Under the pieces are notes generated by a model. That model was not told where the DNA came from, searched no databases, and saw only the letters and a list, made by a program, of their open reading frames with translations. From positions 62,001 to 126,000 of the forward strand of contig JAANDG010000258.1 of NCBI GenBank assembly GCA_036852015.1: 64,000 nucleotides of DNA, given 5' to 3'. Positions 45,601 to 57,700 of this stretch are shown one piece after another (the stretch's first letter is position 1; every line of letters begins with the position of its first letter). This DNA is from Pelodera strongyloides. Its lineage: Eukaryota; Nematoda; Chromadorea; Rhabditida; Rhabditidae. A program made the position numbers and the translations under genes.

Positions 45601-47917
45601 TTTAATAATATTCTACCTAGCGGCCACATCCCTATGAATGCATCCCTTTTCGTGCAGATATTCCAGTCCACGGGCCGCATCACAACACAATTGCATCTAA
45701 AGAAAGATCTATAAAACGCAATGTATCAACAAAGTTATTTAATTACAGGGGAAAGGACAGTGACAGTAAGAGTGACAGTTGGCTATGATAAAGAGGATTT
45801 TGGGGATAGCAGTGATGTTATGTGACTAATTGAAGAAAATTTAAATGACAAAGAGTATGAAAAGTAAAGGTGGTTGGGTCTCATCAGTAAGACGACCTCG
45901 GGCTTATAAAGTGTTTTATGTCATTTAATACCAATAAATCATGATCACAATTAACTAAGATCAAAATAAAAAAGCGTGGACATCTTTGAACTTTCCGACC
46001 TTCTCCATGACTCCGATGTCGACCCCTTTCTTCTGAAGATACGAATCCAGGGCTCCGCCGTCGACCAGTTCCATTACCAACATCAGAGGTTCTGAAGTTT
46101 CCAAATCATGAAAGATTGTCCAAAAGATTGCCCATTTCAATAAAGGCGTAACAGTACTTGGCAATTATTCACTTGCCCTGTTCGGCTGCCACTCCGTAAA
46201 ACTTGACCACATTTGGGTGCTCATATCGTCGCATAATGCGAGCTTCCTTGCAGATCTAAATGAGGCGGGCTTAATAATTAGGTGCTAATCAGGTACTAAT
46301 TGGGTTCTAATCAGGTATCAATCAGATACAAATCAGGTACTATAATCGTTCATCCCCAAAATCACTGCTAAGAGAATAAAATTAAAAAAATAAGAGCAAG
46401 TAAAAAGTTAACATGTCGTTACCTCTTGAATGGTAGTTTTAGTGAGCTCCTTGCCCTTGTGCACTTTAACAGCTACCTGGAACCAACAACAACAATCAAA
46501 AATCAATAATCAATATTTTAATGACCACATTTGATAATAAGTAAATAGCCGATCCTCCTTGTCAGACATGTGTATAATACCAAAAATCAAAGCTCCATCG
46601 TAACAATAAGCGGGACAACGTACCTTAACCTTCCTATCATCAGCTGTGGTCATAACTCCCGCGTAAACACCTCCGAACGCGCCTTCGCCGAGCAACTTCC
46701 CCAGTTCCATCTGAATTTATCGTGTCACTTCTCTCAGCGAGAACTGTCATTGCGGACCTTTCGCACTTCCCAGGCGCTCAACGCGCGCATCCAAGTTGCA
46801 CAACCTGTGCGACCATCGAGATCGCAAAGAACCACAGGAATCTAAGACGAACCTGGTCATGTCTCAGTTCCCAGTCTTGTTTGGGAACGGGAATCAGGAG
46901 CAGGGCCCCGCTCTTCTCCGTCACGGGCACTTTTCTCGTCTGATAGAACCGAATCAGATCTCCGAGTGTGGGGAAGTAGTGTTTCTCGATTACCAATTTA
47001 CCTATAACAGGGATAGAAGTACTAGTTAAAGCGAAATACCGGCCGGTTCTTGAAACGCATAGTGGACAACTGTATTCTTACGTATTTATCAATTTGCTCG
47101 AATTTAGCTCGATTTTTTATTCTAATTTATGTTCATTTGCATAAGTTGCATAAGAATGGTGGTCTACTCGGTATGTTTCAAAAACAGGCCGGTGTTTCTC
47201 TTTAAGAGACGAGACGAGGTACCCTCCCCATCCCTCTCCCATACAGTAACATGTTCATACGAGAATGGACATATATACTGGTAAATTCTGAGATTAGCTA
47301 TGGTTCAAGGATAGAGAAGCACTTTCCTTCACTTCAATATTTATACCCTCTACACTACTTATACATTCTTTTTTTTATTAACACTAGCCAGGCATACATT
47401 ATCACTTAGTACGTTAGCACGCAATTATACACCATGTTAAAACCTCTTACCATTGCTATTATTGATGATAAAGTGCAGTGGTTTTCCATGCCACAGTACA
47501 GAAAGTACAGTCTTCATTCCCTGTCCCTGTTTTGGTTCGGTGAGACGCACGAGAAAGTGGCCTTCTTTTATCAGAAGATGGTTGATATCCTCTCTGAATT
47601 ACGCATATTGTTGAAAAGCACAGGGGTGGAGCTACCACCACGTCACCTTACACCAAACTGCCCGATTTCATGTAAGACTCTGCGACGCTTACAATGCGAA
47701 GGCATGAACTGCTAGGAATGCGCGAAAGCGTGCAAATTGCTAGTTGGCACGCAGAAGGGTGCGGCACGTGCGCCACCTGGAATTGTACACCTCTTCGCGC
47801 ACACCTGGCGTAACCCTAATATTTTGCGCGTTCTTTGTAACCTTACCTCGGTAGCAATCCGTGGTACCACACCTCCTTATCCATGCCCTCAGGCATTCCA
47901 GACATCGACCTGTGCAT
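42665..47917 (-). CDS. Non-receptor tyrosine kinase, SH2 plus kinase (Fer/Fps-like nematode family)
   Basis: 13 exons, all in phase, encode about 425 residues, the usual size for the nematode SH2-kinase family. The SH2 domain runs from VWYHGLLPREDI through GHFLVRLTE to YFPTLGDLIRFYQ. The kinase has the glycine loop LGEGAFGGVY (46710-46624), VAVK lysine (46476-46423), HRDVAARN catalytic loop (joined over 45696-45617 and 44337-44247), SDFGLSKE as DFG, LPIRWLAPEVL as P+1 loop (44026-43976) and DVYSFGVMMWEI (43853-43737). The last exon (42796-42665) gives a Q/N-rich tail. Other exons: 47917-47847, 47593-47451, 47001-46853, 46255-46177, 46091-46000 and 43495-43382. The start follows an acceptor-like TTTTGCAG by 14 nt. 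All catalytic residues are present. Intron 6 appears to use a GC donor. Confidence 0.92.
42811..42992. repeat. TTAA-type MITE, copy 6
   Basis: TTAAAGCGAAATACCGGTCG to the inverse with TTAA, in the last kinase intron. Its left end is 14 nt from the acceptor of the final exon at 42796. Confidence 0.9.
43199..43359. repeat. TTAA-type MITE, copy 7
   Basis: TTAAAGCGAAATACCGGCCG to GGCCAGTATTTCGCTTTAA in the same kinase intron as copy 6. Its right end is about 22 nt from the splice donor at 43382. Confidence 0.9.
44158..44270. repeat. 37-bp tandem repeat, three copies, over a kinase splice donor
   Basis: The unit containing TATACCTTTAGTTTGTATC recurs with its CTTTAG at 44174, 44211 and 44248, a period of exactly 37 bp. 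On the minus strand each unit holds GGCCAGATACAAACTAAAG followed by GTATAC (GTATAG in the middle copy), which is the exon 9 end and its donor. The intron thus carries two further copies of the exon 9 donor. Confidence 0.88.
44405..44469 (+). pseudogene. tRNA-Gly copy lacking the anticodon loop, with encoded CCA
   Basis: Acceptor stem GCACCGT/ACGGTGC, D arm GTTCAGTGGGAGAAT and T arm CCCGGGTTCGATTCCCGG match tRNA-Gly. After CTCGC, nine bases that should form the anticodon loop and part of the stem are absent. The 3' CCA is encoded directly after the discriminator A, which nuclear tRNA genes do not do. No T-run follows. It is therefore a reverse-transcribed or decayed copy, not a working gene. 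Confidence 0.85.
44470..45080 (-). mobile_element. Probable solo LTR (minus strand) fused to the tRNA-Gly copy
   Basis: Read on the minus strand it has LTR order: a U3-like segment, TATAAG (44770-44763), a transcribed region with three tandem hairpins, AATAAA (44560-44555), a U5-like segment, then TGGTGCACCG, the complement of the tRNA-Gly 3' end in the position of a primer-binding site. It lies in kinase intron 8. The outer U3 boundary and a target duplication were not found, so the call is provisional. Confidence 0.5.
44598..44762 (-). repeat. Three tandem hairpins with complementary, varying stems
   Basis: Three units at about 44600-44635, 44655-44699 and 44711-44761 share the core CGCG(G/A)GATCCCAGAGAGATC. 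The arms differ but pair in each: CAGT/ACTG, ACAATAAT/ACTATTGT, and CTCGAGCAGT/ACTGCTCAAG. Inside, GATC-CCAGAGA-GATC forms a second short stem. They fall where the R region of the putative LTR would be. Confidence 0.65.
45512..45572. repeat. CT microsatellite
   Basis: (CT)n with two TATTT interruptions, in kinase intron 8. Confidence 0.9.
46178..46183 (-). other. Probable GC-AG intron of the kinase gene
   Basis: After GAACAGG the minus strand reads GCAAGT. Using this GC donor joins VAAEQ to EPLMLVMELVDGG in frame, as in related kinases. The nearby GTGAAT donor would break the frame. Confidence 0.6.
47026..47205. repeat. TTAA-type MITE, copy 8
   Basis: TTAAAGCGAAATACCGGCCG to GGCCGGTGTTTCTCTTTAA in kinase intron 2. 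Its left end is 24 nt from the acceptor of exon 3 at 47001. Confidence 0.9.
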
Positions 47918-47940
47918 CCTGACACAATAATCTGCAAAAT
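47918..47940 (-). promoter_or_regulatory. Putative trans-splice acceptor of the kinase gene
   Basis: On the minus strand ATTTTGCAG ends just above 47931, 14 nt before the ATG at 47917, with no coding exon upstream. Confidence 0.5.
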
Positions 47941-49943
47941 AAACACATCTTACAAGTTGAATTTATGCTAATCAATTAATTATACAGCATGAAGTGGCTA
48001 GATTCCGATGCCTAGAACTTTTGACGTATACGTACAAAAATCATAAAAAGAAGGAAAACATACCGAGCTACACGAGCCCTCCAAACTGGCAACCAAAACA
48101 GACTTGTGACGTTTGTAGGCAATAAAGTTCCATTTATGCGCACGAAAGCATTTAGCATAGAAGTTGCTTCGGTAAAACTGCTAATACGATTCTACTACAC
48201 TAGAAAAGCAATTAAATGAAATTCCTCAAAAATGTTTCAATGAGAAAACCCACCTCTTGGATCGTGAATACCCAGGTGCAGAATAAGATCCCCCAATCAA
48301 TCCAATTTACAATGTACATTGCTTGCATATTGATTTGACCGCATTTTTAAATCATGGGGTCTTTATTGTAGAGGTGGGAAGCTAATAATTCAACAAAACC
48401 ACAGGGCCTCAATTTACTGCTGGAATGCATGATCACTACCCAATTACACATCACAGACCACCCAGGAGCAGAGTTGACCTCCCGATCAAATTTACAATCT
48501 AGCTAACGAAGACCACCCAGGCGCCGAATAAGACCTCCCAAACAATCAAACTTGTGTACATTAAGTAAGACCTCCCAACTTGCTATGCTGTACTCCAGTA
48601 TCCCTTCACACACTCATAACACCACATACAAAGTACAAGTTCAAAAGTGTAACCTTTATTTCAATCCAGACAAAGTAAACAACCTGCAAACAACATGGGC
48701 AAGATTATACCAAAGCCAATACTGAGTATCAAAACATGTGAACATAAAAAAAGTATCTTTCAACAAAAATCCAGGTTAATATACGTCGCCAAGTGACGAG
48801 AATCCATATAATGAATTATTTCAACGTTCAAAGAAAACATAAAATAAGCACTTGGAGAAATTAATCTTAAATCTCCTGCAGTGTTAATATTCACAAGAGA
48901 GTGCATTGGATACATAAATAGAGTGAAAATTCGAAATTCGAAATAAATAAATAAAAAATTGTCGAATCTCTCCACACAACAATGAAAATGAAGCAAACCA
49001 TGATACGGGTCAAAATGAGGTTTTTGAATCGTTAATATTCCAACTCCTTCTAATATAATACCAAAGCAAAGCAAAAGAATACATATAAAAATACGAAAAT
49101 GAGAAACTAACACAACTAATAAAGTTGGCACAAAACCTGAAAGAAAAAGGCGGGAAAGGGATAAAAGCAGGCACATGTGATTGGAGCAATAAACCATGTA
49201 TAATCCGATGTTATAACTCACAAACAGAAAATAAATAACAACATAGAACATACGCATCGAATACTACAGCAATCTGTCCGTACGAAAGCAAGGAAATCAT
49301 TTTAAAGCGAAATACCGGCCGCTTTTTGAAACGCATCGAGGAGACCAGCATTCTTATGCAGATTATGCAAACGAACATAAATTAGAATAAAAACTAGACC
49401 CCACGTCGCATAATAGCATAGGAATGCAAGTACTTGAGTTGCGTTTCAAAAACCGGTTGGTATTTCGCTTTAAATGTAACATCCCTATGGAACGTTACCT
49501 TTTCACTTTTCATATTTTAACCTCCATCTTATGCATTCTACAGAACTATACATAAAGAAACTTCTGCGAACAACGGCTCTGCATAACACGCATTAATAGG
49601 AAAAGCAGACTATAAATTAGTGTGATTTCATGTAGCATAAGCATATAACATCGCTAATAAAAGGTATTCATAATTGCTATAATAACGAAGGAAAACAATA
49701 TAAATCATAGAACACTTGTAACCGAACGAACCAACAAAAGTGCAACCGGATCAAAAATGAATCGAGAGATCTTCAAAAACCAAAAGACGACATCAATAAA
49801 TACTTACATATTTGTGGAACATACTGCATAAAGGACAGGAAACGTGCGATTTCACCATATTCCATTCCAATCGAACAAACATACAATCCATAGATCATAA
49901 CCGTCAGCCGAGCAATCTTTTTCGCTGTAAGCCATAAGTCAGC
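47941..49943. other. Intergenic region between the methyltransferase and the kinase
   Basis: About 2 kb of AT-rich DNA. It holds diverged repeats of a unit like ACCACCCAGG..AGA..ACCTCCC near 48268, 48458 and 48520. A hydrophobic 165-codon frame at 49257-48760 (minus) has no recognisable domain and is probably chance or methyltransferase 3' UTR. MITE copy 9 is also here. Confidence 0.5.
49302..49473. repeat. TTAA-type MITE, copy 9
   Basis: TTAAAGCGAAATACCGGCCG to GGTTGGTATTTCGCTTTAA, with TTAA at both ends. It lies in the 3' flank of the methyltransferase gene. Confidence 0.9.
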
Positions 49944-51703
49944 TCACGGAATAAATCCCCGGCATTTCTTCGAGCCACACCTAAGACATACAATATGTAT
50001 AAACACCTTAAAATAGGAACTAACCGAACACAAACATGTGAGCATATAATATAACAAATTACCAGCGCCTTACATAATAACGGTATAAAAGGTTACTGTG
50101 TCACTCACATCACAGTTAAATGCATTGTTAAAATAACGGCTATATTCAAGAATAGCCGTCCCAAGAGAGTATAGCCGTCCCAAGAAAAAAATAAGCGTCC
50201 CGCGGGGATGGGACCGTCAGCCGTCCCGGACGGTTGGCCTCTCCATGGGGCGGTTGACAATCTTGGGACGGCTATTCTTGAATAGAGCCAAAATAACCCT
50301 ACTCAGAGAGCTCCCATGAAACGTGCGCTTAACCACTTGCTCAAAGATCAATCACAAAAATTCTTACCCAACAATAAACAAACTCGTACCTTAAAGTTAT
50401 ACTACAAAAAACGATTAGTCCCAAAAATATAGAATAAAAACTTTTCAACTCACAGGCACGCAATTCCCTTCTTGCTCTTGCTATTCAGCATCTTTGCAAT
50501 GTCTTCTTTTGTCTTTGAGAAAAAGTAGTCGAAGGACAATTCTTCTCCTGAAAAGGTAATGTAACGTTAGTGTCATAACTATGTTTGAAAACCGCCCAAA
50601 AAGCCCGATCGCGTCCCGACTTCGCCACGATCAGAAATAATCGGGGCTAAATTGGGATTGGGAACAAGGCCGGATTTCGCCCCGATTCTTCCAAAAAACC
50701 CCGATTTTTTGAGGGACTTGATCGGGGCGAAATCGGGGTTTTTGGTTTCCCATGTAGTGGTCAAAATAAGGATAAATCAAGAAACATCTTCTTATTCACG
50801 CACACATATACAACAACTTAATAAATCCAAAAAAATAACATACACAACACAACAATATTAAACTATAAGAATAAGAATAAAACAATAATAATACTTAGAT
50901 GTAAAAGATTCATTTATTTAATAAGCACTCACCCATCTCAATATCGCGTGCTGCAAATATTCCAATCGCCGGGCAACGAGACCCATATTTGTTCACAAAA
51001 ACCTCGAGAGAAAGGCAATTTCCATTGCAGGAATGAGACATGAACCTGCAGAAATAATCATAAACAATTACCGTCATTAAAATTTTCTGCCGATTACTGC
51101 CACAGAAACCTATACGTGACTTTCTTCCATCACTTATTAGTCATAGTTACCGCATTGCAATACTATATCATATATTCCATGCTAGCCAAACCATATTCTA
51201 TCGTTTTAGTTTTCAAAAACTCTACTTTAGTTTTCATTCCCATATTCAAATCACACCAATCAATTCCACTTCCACTTATTCAATACCCCCTTTTCCTTCT
51301 GTTGTAATCTGAAACTCCCAACCCTCACTAGTCGTCACCTTGCATTTCTTTGTACGAGTGAGAGTTGCATTTCTTTGTGTAAAGTTGCGCAACAAATCAC
51401 ATAGCACATAATAGCGGGAGACAGGGAGACGCAGACGCCTCTAATAACACTGGGAAAACGTGTAAGTGAAAGCCAGAAAACGACTTCCTTTCCTGATCCA
51501 CCCACCCACCCACTCAACACGAAACACGCCGATATCAAATACGAGCACAGGCTACGAGTAGAAAGTCCACTTATAAGAAAAAAAGGAAACTTAGAAGGAA
51601 ACAATGGGTATATAATTATTATAGTAACAGTATAGTAACAAATATCATAGTAACAATGAGCAAAAAAATATAGAGGCAGATATAAGAAAACATGGAAAAT
51701 ACG

Positions 51704-51747
<44 letters not shown>

Positions 51748-54700
51748 CAAACACTCACCTCGATTCGTTTCCCCACTCCGCCGCATCGACAACAAAAGGT
51801 AAATCACGGCCAAATTTCGTAAACTCGAATTGGTAAGTGCTCGACTTTCGCGCATAAGCACTTGCCTGGGTGAGCACCTACAAAAATAAAAGTGGAATCT
51901 TTGACATTGCCTTCACAACTAACACTTAAAACGGGGTGTCATGTAAAAAATACATGAACTGGAACTATTACTTGTCTTTCTATATCTTACATATACAGAG
52001 TTCACTCCCATATCTACATTTTTTGTCTATATAGTCTGATTTGTTCACGTATTAGACGATTACACTTCAAAAAAAAATATTTCTATTTCAATTACATTTC
52101 ACAACCTCCCACACCTCATCATTTGAAAAATGTCAACAGTCAACATGGTAAACTACCAACAGCACTCAGCAGTTAAAAAAACCATACCCCAAAATTATAA
52201 TAAATCGAGAAACGCACCTCTCCAGAGTACACGCTGACAAGTTTTCCCTTCTTAATATCCTCACCCGCACGAAGTGTCCAACCCTTTTGGGGATCACGGA
52301 AAAGCACTACGACCACCTGACGACCACGCTGCAAGCATAGCTTAGTTACCACTAAAGTCACTGAAGCGGTATGGCACGTGGTTTGTGAAATGTACTCGGG
52401 ACAAACGAACCATATGCACAAAGTACAAATATGCGTAAAGCCAACCTGAACAACTCGTTGCGTGCAGGTAGCAGGGTCGCATGCACAACAATCTATACAC
52501 TCCTGTACTTCGGGTTTGCGTTTGCAGACTGCCGGTAGAGACAAACAGCCATTCTTGTCGTAAGCAGGCGATCCCTCAAAAGCACAAGTATAGTTCACGG
52601 AGAAAGATTACCGTTACCAGTCTTTACCGGGACATTACCTGTCTTTACCAGGAAACGTTTACTTGCTTCCATGACATGAATTTAAGATGAAATTCTACTT
52701 ATAAAATGACAAAAACTTTTAATATTGTAGTAAAATAAGCCTTTAGCTACTAGGAAAAACCCTTAGAGCCATTAATTGATCGACGTACCGTTCCACAACA
52801 TGGTGCAGTGTTGCAGGTTCCCGTGCATTCACAACCAATCGTGTCCAATTCCCTCTCCTCAATACTATTCAGTTCTTCTTCCACGTACTTCATCGAGTAA
52901 TCCGAATTGAACTAAAGTGAAAAAAAATAGAAACTAGCACAAATAATAATAACTCTAAAAAACATCTTGTCAACTTTCACAGCTTAAGCAACTGCTCCCC
53001 AAATCCCAAATCACCCAACCGTATACTGGTTCGATAACAAAACCTAGTGGTTCTTGTCCAATATAAGTATATATAACAAATAAGGGAAGTAAAACTATAA
53101 AAGTTAGCACCGCCCACCTCAAATGACTTGAGCGAAGTATATGAATGGTTGTAATAGGCCGCACTAGAACCCTCCATAAGCCACATTTCGATCAACAACT
53201 TTGCTTGTCCTCTTTTCTCCAATTGGCCATTCCATTCAGTCTCAATGTGCCGCGTTTTCCAGTATGTTTTGGAACCCTGTAACAAAAGGAAGCGAATTAG
53301 AAACGAGAAAGGAAAGTATAGGTCTGGGACTTTTTCACCCATACCAGACATCGCTTTTCAATTCCAAAATGGCGCGACCGCGCAACTGGGATTGGTGTTG
53401 GCGGCACATAGTACCATTGCTAGTGAGATTTGTCACTAGTGAAGTGACAGGAACAAACCAAGAAACTTGGTTAACAAATGACATATGACATTTCCATTTG
53501 GTAAAATATGATGTGGAACGAGTGATAAAGGTAGTGACGAGATACCTATCTGAGAGGCATAAGTGTACTGTAGAGCATACCTTATACACAGTGTTTTCTT
53601 TGGTAAGTACCATAGAGCGTACCTTATACACAGTGTTTTATTTGGTAAGTACCATAGAGTGTACCTTATACACAGTGTTTTCTTTGGTAAGTACCATAGA
53701 GTGTACCTTATACACAGTGTTTTCTTTGGTAAAGCTGAAGGGCTTCATTCCCAACTCCCTCAGTCTTTTCTCATTCGAAATCTTGCACAGGATGGAGTGT
53801 TGGATAATCATTCGCTCGTGAAATGACTTGATCTGCAAGCATAATAAACTCATCACTGACAGGCAGTCTACAATAGAACAATAAACTTATCATTTGTACA
53901 TAGAACTTCTATTATGATCGAGCAAATTCCGCGCTTAGCTTCATATATTTCTGTATAATGTGTACCTTTATTTATTCGTTTCGTTTTCTTCATATTTGTG
54001 CTACTGTTGCTTTACTCGACAAAACTGTACGTTGCATATATTTTTCTCATGAATTGTATGTGTGCGTAATAAATTTTATTATTATTATTATTATCATTAT
54101 ATTATTATTATTATTATTATTACTCGTACACAACAAATTGTGTGAAATTTACACTCAACAAAACATGTAACTAGTTGGCAAGAAACAAAAAAAGCACTGC
54201 GTAACGGGTTCAGAAGATGACGCATACAAAAGTTGATAGCCTACCATATCCGGGCAGCCCAACAGATGTTGCGGTGGTTCCCAAGTATTGGTGAGTGGAG
54301 ACCAATCCAACCATTTCACATAGTATGTTCCTGCGTCCTGAAATACTAGAACATTTGATCAACCAAAATAGTGCACAAGTGCACACAAAGATACGGAGCA
54401 GGCGGACAACCCTATACCCACGTTCACGTTCCCAACTTCTCACCCGATATCATTTTTAGTACCATATTCAGTTTTTAATAATAGGAAGAACCATCTCCAC
54501 AAACCAGACTTGGAAGTTTCAAATCAACAATACTTGAAAAAAATATCCTTGAAAATGTACCAGGCCACAGATGAATTCGACGACATACTGCTTGTTCTTC
54601 TTTGTGGGCCACTGATCACTATCCGGGTCTCCATATTCAATATAGTGGGACGTCACATCTTCTACATCGTCCACTGTGGGTGTAACCGCAGTATCTGCTT

Positions 54701-57700
54701 CTAAAATATCACTGTCAAGGAAGAAGCACAAGGGTCATTGTCTTAATTTTACTATCACGAGGGCTCTTCTTATTAGGGGCCGAACCCCTCACAAAGCGCT
54801 CTTCTTATTCGGAACCGGCCCCCTATCTGTAGTTTGGTCCCTTGTCAGTACGAGCTGTTGTGAAGCATGTTCGTCTTAGGGTTTCCATTTGATTACGGGT
54901 ATCTTTTTTTGATAAATGTGATCAATAAACTATTATTATCTCTTTATTACTTTGATTGAGGTTCGTTGTACGTATTTACTGTTAGCAAAGATATCTAATA
55001 TAGTGTCTTAGCTCAAACGTGGGACATCTCGGCACAACAAACTAGGCCAGAGTCAAATCAGCAAAGACCTGTGCGCCGCAAGGCACGATGCCATTGCAGA
55101 TGGACCACCACACACCACTTCATCGGAGCTCGAGAGGACATGACGACGGCTTCTCTACATAGTCCCCCACGCCCGAATAGCTGCACAGCGTCAAACCGAC
55201 AGTTAAACAAGTTGCAGCGTATGCGTGGTGAAGTTTTCGAAAAATATTAACTTTATTCAATCGTCAAGTTAGAGACTTATGGCATTCATCATGGTTAACG
55301 TCGACAGACATCACCAGGGATTACAATGATGTGACAGTGGAATAGCTCAAGCTCTCTACTCTCTATGAGGACGCTGAAGACTCCTTTTCTCATTGGGATG
55401 AAGCTGTGAGAGGTGCAACATGATTAAAGCTGACCAAGTCCATCGAACTTTACAATACAGCTTAAGAGAAGAGTTGACGTTCTCGACAGCAGCCGAACAG
55501 GAACATTCGTGTCGTCTTCAAGAAGGTGCGACAACGCTAGCTACCACCGTAAGGACATGATCAACAAGGACGATGCTGTGAAGACAGAACTAGGTTCAGA
55601 GCATTGACCGTTTGCTAACACCAGAGAGCTCTATTCAGCCCCTTTTTATTTCGGGGCTCGGGGAATTGTCAAAATCAGGCATCAAGGAGAATGCGGTTCT
55701 GTCGCAGACAATGGAGAGGGAAAATGGTCATTTTGATCACTTCAAGCAAACATCGAGGGCCACCTTGTTCTCCGCCTTTATCATCCAGGCCACGAGCAGG
55801 TTCAGGTAACGAATTTTCAATCTGAGCCACTCAGATGGATGATGGTTAATGTGTGTGGTTAATGTGTAAGTGTGATGTTGGATGTTCTGATTTTACGGTA
55901 TAACCTATTCTATTCGGTATTTAGAGACCACAATGGTCAGGTTGTGAAAATGAGAATCCAGATTATCCAGAACGAATCCAGTTCCGAACCACACTAATGT
56001 GGATATGGTTGTGCTATCCTCATGACATAACATATAAAAAAACTCACTACACTACAAAAGAACTATACAAACTAGAAAACGTTTACATTGCTATCGAAAG
56101 GGCCATGCGTACAAATGTACTCTCGACTAATGAAGATCAGCAGTATAAGAAAAAAGGACTGGAAATTGAGTAAATCAGCGATAAACAAAACAAAAACATA
56201 CCAGGCAAAGGCTCAGGCTTACGTTCAGGTTCTCGGATCAAGCCATTTACCGATTTCCTAGTCCTCGTCCTGTCCAAATCTGATGAAGTGGTACTATCGG
56301 GAGAATTCTCTAAACAGCGTAACAGTGAATATAGATAAAAGATGACGGACAGTCGATGTGAAAAGAAAAATCAGAAAAAAGTATAGTGAGTAATAGTACA
56401 ATCAATCTAAACCGGTACCGGTGCAACAGGCAATGTTGGAACTACATTGTCACTTTCATACGAATCTCATATCTTTATGAGTTGCTAAATTTGTGATTCT
56501 AGATTCTACGATATATCTCGTTCCATTCGTTCGGCGAGCCCAGTCCACATATCATTTACCAAATATTAAAAATACGCAACAGAAATTCATTGACGCACCT
56601 TTATTTTCCATCTCATCGCCATCGGAATCAGAAGAAATATCTATGACCTTCACTTGCACGGATGAATCGTTTCTGCTTGTTCGCAGAGAAGTTGAAGAAG
56701 AACTGTCGGACGATGATCGAGAAACCGAAGAACGGGATCGCACCAAACGAGGCTTATTGTGAAGGGACGACTAAAATATGCACCGGTTATCTCACAATAG
56801 TATCTCATAATAGTGAAATCAGCACAAAGTTCATGGAATTTTTGGCGGCATTTTTTTTATCTTTTCCTGAATAGGGATATGATCGCAGAGCACTTATTGG
56901 CATGAGATTCGCCGATTCGCCATTTGCCGTATCCGTATGTATTGACTGCAATTTCAGTTCCTGGGCATTTCAATGTGTTCAGCCTTCCATTATAGGACTA
57001 GGTTTGGGTGTACATGTAGCCGGCACATCACTTTGCCCAACACCTTTGTCAGCGTCCCAAACACTAACAAAGTACACGTTGCGTTTTTTGCTGTACTTTG
57101 TTAGTTAGAAAAAATTAAAAGCCACAACACATTTGAGACTGACTTTGTATTTGTAAAAAAATTTTGGATCACGACATGTCTCGTAATAGCCATAGCCCCC
57201 TTTTCTTTCAATGTCACATTTGAGAGTTTAACTCTCAGCGACTGTTAATTATTTTATATATGGCCGTGTAATTTGGTCTGTTTATTCGTTATTGAGTTCT
57301 CATTTTACATTTCTTCGAATGAAGTGACTGCTATTGCTAATAGGGCTACATTTCAGTAAGTCAGGTAGATGAGCCGCATGAGGCAATCCGCCCCTCTGTG
57401 TGTAACCCGGTGCTAGGGGCAATCAGTATTGGTTGCGTCGTTGCGTGAAAAGTGTGCGTGTAGCTTAACCGTGGGTGCTTGCTAGCCATGCAAGTGAGGC
57501 GGGTTCCAGTCCGCTCCACGCCAAGTTTTTCGCAATAGATTGCTGCCTAGGAGCCTGGAGGGCTAAGTGGGGGCGAACGTGTAATGGTTGTCCTTAACTT
57601 TCGGGAAGACCAGGGCATAAACCTCCAGGCTGAGTCTGATGCACGTAAAATTCTCTCTATTTGTGATACGTTTCTGATATGGTGTTCCGTTGTTTGTACG

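Noticed and set aside
48760..49257. 165-codon hydrophobic frame on the minus strand
   Set aside because: Its composition follows the AT-richness, there is no domain or splice pattern, and it sits where the methyltransferase 3' UTR or spacer would be.
51335..51754. 139-codon frame with a tyrosine run
   Set aside because: It is a read-through of the (AAT)n microsatellite and flanking intron of the methyltransferase.
53498..53826. Plus-strand frames with 14-residue repeats
   Set aside because: They are the opposite-strand shadow of the 42-bp repeat at the methyltransferase exon 7 donor.
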